From: Streptomyces albogriseolus | GTDB lineage: Bacteria; Actinomycetota; Actinomycetes; Streptomycetales; Streptomycetaceae | NCBI GenBank assembly: GCA_014650475.1 | Contig: BMVA01000001.1 | Span: 620,001-684,000, forward strand | Reading direction: 5' to 3' | Length of the DNA: 64,000 nucleotides | Shown here: positions 25,560-35,529 of the stretch, piece after piece | Numbering within the stretch: the stretch's first letter is position 1 | How the letters are laid out: the number at the start of each line of letters is the position of its first letter | The notes under the pieces: model-generated | The model's input: only the letters and a program-made list of their open reading frames with translations | Told to the model about the DNA's origin: nothing | Databases searched by the model: none | Made by a program: the position numbers and the translations under genes

Positions 25560-28500
25560 TCAGCCTCCGGCGGTCCCCGGTGTCGTCTGCTCCGCCCAGA
25601 TGACCTTGCCCTCCTCGGTGTAGCGGGTGCCCCAGCGCTCGGCGAACTGGGCCACGAGGAAGAGACCCCGTCCGCCCTCGTCCGTGCTCGCCGCGTAGCG
25701 CAGGTGCGGCGAGGTGCTGCTGTGGTCGGAGACCTCGAAGGTGAGCGCACCGTCGCGGATCAACCGCGCCTTGATCGGTCCTGTGGCGTGGCGCACGGCG
25801 TTGGTGATGAGTTCGCTGCAGATCAGCTCCGTGGGGAAGACGAGATCCTCCAGCTCCCACTCCATGAGCCGGGCGGAGACGGCAGCGCGTACACGGCGGA
25901 CGGCGGCGGGGTCGCGCTCCACGTCCCACTCGGCGACCTGTCCCGGCCCCAGCACCCGGGTACGGGCGACGAGCAGGGCGATGTCGTCGCTCCGGGACTC
26001 GGGGAGCAGGGCGTCGAGCACGGCGTCGCAGGTCCCCTCGGGCGACGGGTCCGCGCGCGCCAGGGTTTCGCGGAGCAGCCGGAGACCGACGTCGATGTCC
26101 AGGGCGCGGCGCTCGATGAGGCCGTCCGTGAACAGGACGAGCCGGCTGCCCTCGGCCAGACTCAATTCGGTGGCCGCGAAGGGCAGCCCGCCGATGCCCA
26201 GGGGTAGGCAGGGCGCCACGTCCAGGAACTCGACCCTCCCGTCGGGATGGACGAGCGCGGGCGGCGGGTGACCGGCGCTGGCGATGACACAGGTGCCGGA
26301 CACGGAGTCGTAGACCACGTACAGGCAGGTGGCGCCGGTGACGGTGGTCTCGTCGCCGGCCGTGATCGCGTCCTGGTCGATCAGGGTGACCAACTCGTCG
26401 AGATGGCTGAGGAGTTCGTCCGGCGGCAGGTCCAGTGGTGTGGAGAAGTTGTGCACGGCGGTACGCAGCTGCCCCATGGTGGCCGCGGCGTGCAGTCCGT
26501 GCCCGACGATGTCGCCCATGACCAGCGCCACCCTGGCGCCAGGCAGCGGGATGACGTCGAACCAGTCGCCGCCGACCGCCTGGGCGGGGAGGTAACGGGA
26601 AGCGACCTCGACGGCGTTCTGTTCGGGCAGCCCGCGGGGCAGCAGTCTGCGCTGCAGCGCCACGGCCAAGCCGTGCTCGCGGGTGTAGCGGCGCGCGTTG
26701 TCGACGGAGACGGAGGCCCGGGTGGCCAGTTCGGCCGCGAGGGAGAGATCGTCCTGATCGAAGGGCTCGGGCTTCTCGGAACGCCAGAAGTGGACCATGC
26801 CCAGCAGCACGCCGCGGGCGGACAGCGGCGCCGTGATGAGCGAATGGATCCCGAAGTCGATGACACGGGAGCCCCGCGCGGGGTCCAGGTCCACTTCCCG
26901 CCACTGCGTGGACTCACGCAGACGAGGCACCAGGACCGCCACGCCGCTCTCGACGGCGCGGGCCTGGGGGGAGGACGGCGAGAACGTCAGCCGGTCGCCG
27001 ACGGCGAACAGGGGAGCGTCGTCGCGGATGCCGCTGACGGCCGCGCGCTGCATCCGTTTGATGCCGGTGCCGGTGCCGTCCGGCCCCAGTTCCTCCTCGC
27101 GCAGCACGGACTCGGCCAGGTCGACGGCGACGTAGTCGGCGAAGCGCGGAACCGCGACCTGCGCCAGCTCTTCGGCGGTACGGGTCACGTCCAACGTGGT
27201 GCCGATGCCGCCGGTCGCGTCGTAGAGCAGCTTCAGCCGCCACCGGACCAGCTCGACCCTCTGCGACGCCTCGCCGATCATCCGCATCACTTCTTCGGTG
27301 CCGATCTCCTCCTCTCCGGCGACCGCGGCGACCGCGAGCCGCGCGGACGCGGCGCCCACCGAACCGGCGAGCTGGGCCTCCGCGTGGTGGACCAGCTCCG
27401 GCGGCGCCTCGGCTGCCGGCGAGTCGGGTCTCCTTCCGGGGGAGGAGCGCAGCACGCGCTGGGCGCCCTCCGGCCCCAGGAAGCGCTCCAGCAGGGCCTG
27501 CAGCTCGCCGACCGTGGCACGGACCTGCCGGCGTCGCTCCCCGAAGGGTTCCTCGACGACGCCGACGAACTGCACCGCCTGTGCCCGCTCCGCGGCGCGC
27601 GGTGGGTCCGCGAGCGAGACGACGACGTACCCGCCGACGTTCACCAGCGCACTCCAGAACATCGCGTGACTGACCGGGTCCATCGCCGGCATGCCGAACA
27701 GCCGCTCCGGCCGGAGCAGCCCGACGCCGAACGGGCCCTCCTGCAAGAACGAAGCGGACAGCAGCCCGGCATCGGCGAAGGTCGGCAGTACCAGGGTGTA
27801 CGCCCACACGACGAACCCCGCCACCAGGCCGACCAGCACGCCCCGGCGGGTTCCGCCCTTCCAGAACAGGCCGCCCAGGATGGCGGGCGCGAACTGTGCC
27901 ACCGCCGCGAACGACACCAGGCCGATCGACACCAGTGCCGTCTCCCCGCCCGCGACCCGGAGGTACCCGTATCCGAGCAGCAGGATCAGCACGATGGCGG
28001 CCCGGCGAATGCCCAGCACCAGCCCGGCGAGGTTGTCCCGGCGCGCCAGCCGGGACCTGCCGCGCAGCAGCAGCGGCATCACGAGTGAGTTCGACACCAT
28101 GGTGCTGAGCGCGATCGTCTCCACGATGACCATGCTGGTGGCCGCGCTCAGGCCGCCGATGAAGACGAACAGCGCGAGTGCCTCCTGGCCTCCGGCCATC
28201 GGCAGGGTCAGCACATAGGTGTCGGCGTCGGCCCCCGGCCCGAACCGCAGAAGCCCGCCGGCCGCGATCGGAAGGACGAAGGCACTGATCACGAGCAGGT
28301 AGAGCGGGAACATCCACAGCACCCGTTTGAGGTGCCTCTCGTCGACGTTCTCGACCACGCCGATCTGCCACTGGCGGGGCAGCAGCACGATCGCCAGCAT
28401 GGACAGCACCATGAGCCAGACCCAGGACCCGTAGCCGGTCTGCCCGTGCAGTGTGAACAGCGTGGTGTGGCCGGCGTCCGCGGCCCGGGAGAACAGGTCG

Positions 28501-29180
28501 CCGAACCCCCTGAACATCCAGAAGACCACGAAGATCCCGACGGAGAGGAACGCCGCGAGTTTGACCACGGTCTCGAAGGCGATGGCGGCGACCATGCCCT
28601 CGTGGCGTTCGGTGGCGTCCAGATGACGGGTGCCGAAGAGGATGGTGAACGCGGCCAGCACCAGCGCCGCGTACAGCCCGGTGTCCTCCAGCACCGGGAT
28701 GTGGCTCAGTTCCGCGGCGGAGGTGATCCCGGGGTCGCGCCGCAGGGTCGCGAAGGTGAGGGAGACCGCCTTGAGCTGCAGTGAGATGTAGGGAATGACC
28801 CCCACCACAGCGATGATCGTCACCAGAGCGCCCAGCGCGGTGCTCTTGCCGTAGCGGGCGGAGACGAAGTCGGCCAGGGAGGTGACCCGGTGCCGCCGGC
28901 TGATCCGGATGATCCTGCGCAGCACCAGCCAGCCCAGCGCGAGCATGATCGTCGGCCCCAGGTAGATCGGCAGGAAGCCGACTCCGGCCCTGGCGGCCCA
29001 TCCCACGCTGCCGTAGTACGTCCACGAGGTGGCGTACACGCCGAAGGACAGCGCGTAGACCGTGGCATTGTTGATGATGCTCCGGCCCGAGTCCGCCCGC
29101 CGGTCACCGTAGTGGGCCACGGCGAAGAGCAGGCCGAGGTACGCGGCCGAGACGGCGACGATGAACCAGGTCTGGAGCAC
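25560..29180 (-). CDS. sodium:solute symporter fused to GAF, SpoIIE phosphatase and HATPase domains
   Basis: This is a 1206-aa multidomain protein. Residues 1 to about 520 form an SSS/SLC5 transporter with about 13 helices (LSFGVYATSWTYYG near the start). A helical linker follows, then a GAF domain (about 640-830), a PP2C/SpoIIE phosphatase (about 840-1070) with metal-binding GGDWFDV and GDIVGHG motifs, and a RsbW-like HATPase (about 1080-1206). It probably turns substrate transport or binding into dephosphorylation of an anti-anti-sigma factor. A CbrA-like logic with a phosphatase in place of a kinase is my inference. The GTG start lies three bases after the stop of a 68-aa membrane-protein gene. 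Confidence 0.92.
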   Translation of the reverse strand: MLQTWFIVAVSAAYLGLLFAVAHYGDRRADSGRSIINNATVYALSFGVYATSWTYYGSVGWAARAGVGFLPIYLGPTIMLALGWLVLRRIIRISRRHRVTSLADFVSARYGKSTALGALVTIIAVVGVIPYISLQLKAVSLTFATLRRDPGITSAAELSHIPVLEDTGLYAALVLAAFTILFGTRHLDATERHEGMVAAIAFETVVKLAAFLSVGIFVVFWMFRGFGDLFSRAADAGHTTLFTLHGQTGYGSWVWLMVLSMLAIVLLPRQWQIGVVENVDERHLKRVLWMFPLYLLVISAFVLPIAAGGLLRFGPGADADTYVLTLPMAGGQEALALFVFIGGLSAATSMVIVETIALSTMVSNSLVMPLLLRGRSRLARRDNLAGLVLGIRRAAIVLILLLGYGYLRVAGGETALVSIGLVSFAAVAQFAPAILGGLFWKGGTRRGVLVGLVAGFVVWAYTLVLPTFADAGLLSASFLQEGPFGVGLLRPERLFGMPAMDPVSHAMFWSALVNVGGYVVVSLADPPRAAERAQAVQFVGVVEEPFGERRRQVRATVGELQALLERFLGPEGAQRVLRSSPGRRPDSPAAEAPPELVHHAEAQLAGSVGAASARLAVAAVAGEEEIGTEEVMRMIGEASQRVELVRWRLKLLYDATGGIGTTLDVTRTAEELAQVAVPRFADYVAVDLAESVLREEELGPDGTGTGIKRMQRAAVSGIRDDAPLFAVGDRLTFSPSSPQARAVESGVAVLVPRLRESTQWREVDLDPARGSRVIDFGIHSLITAPLSARGVLLGMVHFWRSEKPEPFDQDDLSLAAELATRASVSVDNARRYTREHGLAVALQRRLLPRGLPEQNAVEVASRYLPAQAVGGDWFDVIPLPGARVALVMGDIVGHGLHAAATMGQLRTAVHNFSTPLDLPPDELLSHLDELVTLIDQDAITAGDETTVTGATCLYVVYDSVSGTCVIASAGHPPPALVHPDGRVEFLDVAPCLPLGIGGLPFAATELSLAEGSRLVLFTDGLIERRALDIDVGLRLLRETLARADPSPEGTCDAVLDALLPESRSDDIALLVARTRVLGPGQVAEWDVERDPAAVRRVRAAVSARLMEWELEDLVFPTELICSELITNAVRHATGPIKARLIRDGALTFEVSDHSSTSPHLRYAASTDEGGRGLFLVAQFAERWGTRYTEEGKVIWAEQTTPGTAGG

Positions 29181-29183
29181 TGC

Positions 29184-29390
29184 CTACCTCGATCTGCCGC
29201 CGATCAGGGCGATCAGACCGATCGTGATCGCCCACACGAGAAACAGGTAGGCCGCGAGAACGGGGACGCCGAACACCTGGCCCACTCGATCGAACCGCGC
29301 CAAGAACGGCGGAATGGTCAGCACGAACCCCAGCACCGCTACCGCCGCCAGGCGCAGACCGAGCTGCTCGTCGTCCCGCGACTCCGCCAT
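29184..29390 (-). CDS. small two-helix membrane protein, putative symporter partner
   Basis: This 68-aa protein has two membrane helices (about residues 14-30 and 38-62) separated by a short basic loop. The ATG at 29390 has GGAGG six bases upstream; a longer in-frame version starting at 29417 lacks that. It ends three bases before the symporter-phosphatase gene. Small DUF485/DUF3311-like proteins often sit before SSS transporters, and I infer the same kind of accessory role. Confidence 0.8.
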   Translation of the reverse strand: MAESRDDEQLGLRLAAVAVLGFVLTIPPFLARFDRVGQVFGVPVLAAYLFLVWAITIGLIALIGGRSR

Positions 29391-29426
29391 GAGCCGCCTC
29401 CACATCCTCGATGTCACACGCCGTGA

Positions 29427-31862
<2,436 letters not shown>

Positions 31863-31878
31863 CCCGGACGCCCCTGCG

Positions 31879-31916
31879 CTCCGCCCCGGCCGGCGACCTG
31901 CCCGGCCGGGGCGGAG
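31879..31916. terminator. hairpin terminator after icd
   Basis: Fifteen-base perfect arms (CTCCGCCCCGGCCGG) with an eight-base loop lie 17 bases after the icd stop. Confidence 0.85.
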
Positions 31917-32005
31917 GCGTTTCCGGGGACCGGCGAGGGACCGTTGTCAGTGGCGTGTGGCACCTTGATCGTCGTACTTCACCGACAGCACCTTCGGAGC
32001 AGCGC

Positions 32006-32797
32006 ATGGCTATCGTGCCGCCCTCGTTCGACCTCCTCCCCGGCGACCCCGCCTCCCCCGTGATCCTCCATGTGCCGCACTCGGCGCGGGAGATACCGGA
32101 GGACGTACGGTCCGGGATCGTCCTGGACGACGCCGCGCTGGAGCGCGAGCTGGACCACATCACCGACGCGCACACCGCGGCGATCGCCGAGGAGGCGGCC
32201 CGGGCGGCCGGGGTCACGCCGTGGCGGTTCGTGAACCGGCTGTCGCGGCTGGTCGTGGACCCGGAGCGGTTCCCGGACGAGCGGGAGGAGATGCTGGCCG
32301 TCGGGATGGGCGCGGTCTACACGCGGACCACGCACAAGGACGTGCTGCGTCCCGACGGCTTCGACGCGGACCCGCTGATCGAGCGGTACTTCCACCCGTA
32401 CGCGCGGGCGATGACGGAGGCGGTGACGGACCGGCTCGCGGCGACGGGCCGGTGCGTGATCGTCGACGTGCACTCCTACCCGGCCGCCCCGCTGCCCTAC
32501 GAGCTCCACGCGGACGGCCCGCGCCCCGCGGTGTGCCTCGGCACCGACCCCTTCCACACCCCGCCCGCCCTGCTCACCACCGCCCGCGAGGCGTTCGCCC
32601 CGTGCGGGGAGACGGGCCTGGACAGCCCGTTCGCCGGCACGTACGTACCGCTGACGTACTACGGCAGGCGGGCGGAGGTGACGGCCCTGATGGTGGAGAT
32701 CCGCCGGGACACGTACATGACCGAGCCGGGCGGCCCGGCCCACGCGGGCGTGACCCGCCTGGCGTCGGCGCTGGCGGAGCTGATCAAGGGGGTGTGA
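32006..32797 (+). CDS. N-formylglutamate amidohydrolase family protein
   Basis: This 263-aa metal-dependent hydrolase belongs to the N-formylglutamate deformylase (HutG-like) family. The N-terminal signature VILHVPHSAREIP (about residues 20-32), the DRE-like Asp/Glu pairs and the DVHSYP motif (about 153-158) are visible and should bind zinc. No other histidine-degradation genes are here, so the physiological substrate is uncertain. The ATG at 32006 has GGAG upstream. Confidence 0.88.
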   Translation: MAIVPPSFDLLPGDPASPVILHVPHSAREIPEDVRSGIVLDDAALERELDHITDAHTAAIAEEAARAAGVTPWRFVNRLSRLVVDPERFPDEREEMLAVGMGAVYTRTTHKDVLRPDGFDADPLIERYFHPYARAMTEAVTDRLAATGRCVIVDVHSYPAAPLPYELHADGPRPAVCLGTDPFHTPPALLTTAREAFAPCGETGLDSPFAGTYVPLTYYGRRAEVTALMVEIRRDTYMTEPGGPAHAGVTRLASALAELIKGV

Positions 32798-32881
32798 GGC
32801 CACCACGGGCCGCTTCCGGCGAGGCGTCCCGCCTTCGGGCCCACCGCGACGCGCGCCGGCCGCCTCGGACGGGCGAGTCCG

Positions 32882-33361
32882 TCAGGTGCGGAGCCACTCC
32901 GTCATGACCACCTCGTCGGGTGTGTGCAGCCGCAGGGCGAAGGGGCCCGACGGGGTCACCGCCGCCGTGAAGCGGCCCATGTCGTCGGTCGTGGCCGTGG
33001 TGGCCGGTCGGGGGCCCGTGAGGATTTCGACGCGGGCGGGGGCCGGGGGGAGGACCTGGCCGATCAGGCCCTCCTCCGTCACCTCGACGTCCAGCGTCAC
33101 CTCGCCCGCGCTGAACGTCAGCATGCGCGGGGCGGCCGCCGCGCCCCGCACGGGGATCGCGTCGACGAGCGAGTCGAAGGTCAGCTCGGCGACCCGCGCC
33201 TCCAGGTCACGCAGCGCGAACGCGTCGACGGCGCTCTGGAGCAGCGCCGGGGGCACCGGGTCCAGGAGGGACGCGGCCTGCCGCAGCTCCTCCTCCAGCA
33301 GTTCCTCGTCGGCGCCGGGGCCCTCGTCGAAACCCGTGCCGTCGCTGATGTCGTCGCTCAT
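32882..33361 (-). CDS. 159-aa partner protein of the sigma factor, possible anti-sigma or regulator
   Basis: This cytoplasmic protein has a very acidic N-terminus (about residues 1-30) and a helical stretch (LLEEELRQAASLLDPVPPALLQSAVDAFALRDLEARVAEL is the region, about 25-65). Its C-terminal half is beta-rich, resembling a carboxypeptidase-regulatory-like fold. The ATG overlaps the sigma-factor stop by four bases, so it is translationally coupled. That position is where anti-sigma factors often lie, but there is no zinc-binding ZAS motif and no membrane helix. I do not recognise a named family. Confidence 0.75.
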   Translation of the reverse strand: MSDDISDGTGFDEGPGADEELLEEELRQAASLLDPVPPALLQSAVDAFALRDLEARVAELTFDSLVDAIPVRGAAAAPRMLTFSAGEVTLDVEVTEEGLIGQVLPPAPARVEILTGPRPATTATTDDMGRFTAAVTPSGPFALRLHTPDEVVMTEWLRT

Positions 33362-33933
33362 GCCGTCCCCCGTCCCTCCAGCCGGGCCCGCAGCCGGCGC
33401 AGGCAGCGCTGACGCATCGGCCCGATACTGCCCACCGCGATGTCGAGCGCGGCGGACACCTCCTGATAACTGGGCGGTGGAGAAACGATCAGCACGCGCA
33501 GCAACTGCCTGCACCGCTCGCCCAGTTCCTCGAACTCCTGCCACAGTCTCCGCACCCGCTCCCCCTGCGCGGCGGCCTCCTCCGTCTCCAGCAGCGCCTG
33601 TTCGGGCGCGCCGTCCTCGCTGACCGTGTCGAGCAGCTGCGGGTCGTCCGTCAGGACCAGCCGCCGCGCCTGGCGGTGCACCTTCAGGCACTCGTGGCGC
33701 GCGGTGCTGGCCAGCCAGGAACCCGCCTTCTCCGGCTCCCGGATGCGGTCCAGGTGCTGGGTGAAGCGGAACCAGACGGTCTGATACACCTCGTGGGCGT
33801 CGGCGTCGGACAGCCGGTGCGCGCGCACCACGGACCAGACCAGCGGGCCCAGGCCCTCCACGATCGCCTTCCAGGCCGCCGCGTCGCCGTCGACAGCGGA
33901 CCGGACCAATGCGCCGACTTCCGAACGCTCCAC
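33358..33933 (-). CDS. ECF-like RNA polymerase sigma factor
   Basis: This 191-aa sigma-70 family protein has region 2 (about residues 8-90, with DAHEVYQTVWFRF and WLASTARHECLK) and region 4 (about 125-185, with the YQEVSAALDIAVGSIGPMRQRCLRRLR helix-turn-helix). I prefer the GTG at 33933, which has GAGGGG upstream. An ATG at 33996 would give 212 aa and overlaps the protease stop by four bases (ATGA), so it remains a real alternative. The gene lies between a subtilase and a 159-aa protein in one operon, so it probably controls this protease locus or responds to it. Confidence 0.88.
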   Translation of the reverse strand: MERSEVGALVRSAVDGDAAAWKAIVEGLGPLVWSVVRAHRLSDADAHEVYQTVWFRFTQHLDRIREPEKAGSWLASTARHECLKVHRQARRLVLTDDPQLLDTVSEDGAPEQALLETEEAAAQGERVRRLWQEFEELGERCRQLLRVLIVSPPPSYQEVSAALDIAVGSIGPMRQRCLRRLRARLEGRGTA

Positions 33934-33992
33934 GGTGCCACCCCTCGTGTACGGCACGTCATGGTACGCCGCGGAGGGGATGGTTCCGATCG

Positions 33993-35426
33993 TCATGGCC
34001 GCGCGGTGGGCGCCGGGACGCGCACGGGGCGCCAGGTGGGCGGCAGCAGCGCGGGCTTGTGCGCCCCGCGCACCTCCACGAACGCGTCGGCGGAGTCGAG
34101 CAGTTGCCGCCGGGCCGCGCGCGGGTCGCGCTCACCGTGCGCCGCCATGTGCGAGGCGATCATGCCGACCGCGACGGGGGTGGCGAACGAGGTGCCGCTC
34201 CACTGGGCGAGCCCTTCGAACATCACCTGGTCCGGCTTGGCGGACCCTCCGTCCTCGCTCAACAGCCCGGTGTGACGCGGGTGGTGGCAGGTGCAGGCGT
34301 AGCTGAAGCCGTAGCGGCAGGTGTCGTAGGTGGAGTGCTGGTACACGTACGGCACGGGCGTCCGGAACCCGGTGAGGGCGCTGGTCAGCCGCTCTCCGGG
34401 GGCGTACGCCTTCACCCAGCCGCCGTGGTTGCTGAAGCAGGCGCCGGACGCGCCGTCCGCGCGCAGCGCGCCGACCGACAGCACGGCGTCCTCGTAGCCG
34501 GGCAGGCCGGCGTAGGCGGCGGGCCAGAAGGGCGTGGCACTGCCGTTGTTGCCCGCGGCGGCGACCAGCAGGGTGCGCTGCCCGCGCAGTTCGCGCATGA
34601 AGGCGTCGACGCCGAGGAGGCCGTCGGTGCGGCCGTTCGTCGTGCCGGCGGAGAGGCTGAGGACGTCGGGCCAGCCGCCCGCGTCGACGGCGTCGAAGAG
34701 CTTCTCGCCGAACTCGTGCTCCAGCACCGCCCCCGCGTCGTTGAGGGCGCCGCTGACGGTGATGCCGGTGTGCGGGGCGACGGCGGCGACCAGTCCGGCG
34801 ATGAACGTGCCGTGTCCGCAGTACTGCCGGAGGATCCCGTCGTCGTCGCACTCGGCGACCTGGGCGTCCCCCTGGGTGCGGGCGAGCGGCGGGTAGGAGC
34901 GGTAGTCGTGCATCAGGCCGGTGTCGACGACCAGGACCCGCGCGGCGTCCTCGCCGGGTTCGCCGTCGGTCTCGGAGACGGCGGGGTTGGGCCGGGCGTC
35001 GCGCGCCACGGGCACCGGCTCGTCGCCGGGGCAGGCGTTGACGGCGATGTGCACCACGTGGTTGCGGCTGACCACGCGCCGCCCGGCACGGCCCTCCACC
35101 GCGGCGAGCGCGCGCAACGCGCCCGCGACGGCCGGGTCGCCCGCGGCGTCGCCCTCGCCGGGGTCGGACACCTGGATGCGGACGACGCCGGAGCGGCTGC
35201 CCGCGGGACCGAGGCGGCGGACACGGTCCGGGACGCCGGCGGCGAAGGTCCGGAAGTGCCCGCGCACGGTGTCCTCGACGACCTGCGCCTCCTCCCCCTC
35301 GCGGGCGAGGACGACACCCTTCTCGTAGAGGAACTCCCCGGCGTCGTCGGGCCCCATGGCCAGCGGGACGTCGGGCAGGGAGCGCTGGATCTGCCCGAAC
35401 TGCTCACGGAAGCGCTGAGGTGGCAT
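33993..35426 (-). CDS. S8 (subtilisin-family) serine peptidase
   Basis: This 477-aa protease has a complete catalytic triad: Asp168 (VLVVDTG), His205 (CGHGTF) and Ser413 (WSGTSFATP), with the oxyanion Asn in AAAGNNGS. There is no signal peptide, so it should act inside the cell, which is unusual for a subtilase. The ~150-residue N-terminal region (FREQFGQIQRSLPDVPLAM...) is not a standard propeptide and may be a sensor or adaptor domain. A Cys-rich loop (DTCRYGFSYACTCHH) lies between His and Ser. The ATG at 35426 has GGAGG seven bases upstream. It leads the operon with the sigma factor and diverges from the CHAT protease. Confidence 0.92.
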   Translation of the reverse strand: MPPQRFREQFGQIQRSLPDVPLAMGPDDAGEFLYEKGVVLAREGEEAQVVEDTVRGHFRTFAAGVPDRVRRLGPAGSRSGVVRIQVSDPGEGDAAGDPAVAGALRALAAVEGRAGRRVVSRNHVVHIAVNACPGDEPVPVARDARPNPAVSETDGEPGEDAARVLVVDTGLMHDYRSYPPLARTQGDAQVAECDDDGILRQYCGHGTFIAGLVAAVAPHTGITVSGALNDAGAVLEHEFGEKLFDAVDAGGWPDVLSLSAGTTNGRTDGLLGVDAFMRELRGQRTLLVAAAGNNGSATPFWPAAYAGLPGYEDAVLSVGALRADGASGACFSNHGGWVKAYAPGERLTSALTGFRTPVPYVYQHSTYDTCRYGFSYACTCHHPRHTGLLSEDGGSAKPDQVMFEGLAQWSGTSFATPVAVGMIASHMAAHGERDPRAARRQLLDSADAFVEVRGAHKPALLPPTWRPVRVPAPTARP

Positions 35427-35529
35427 GGCGTGTCCTCCACTGGGGCGACGGGGGCCTGAGCCGCGGAGCTGTCGTGAAGAAGAGTCCCGGGGCGGTCCAC
35501 TGATACAGCGCCGTCCCTGTGAGGTGTGG

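Noticed and set aside
33960-34000. GGAACC...CGTA as an autoregulatory ECF promoter before the sigma factor
   Set aside because: The spacing of about 14 bases is shorter than the usual 16-17, and the region is also the overlap with the protease gene; not strong enough to call.
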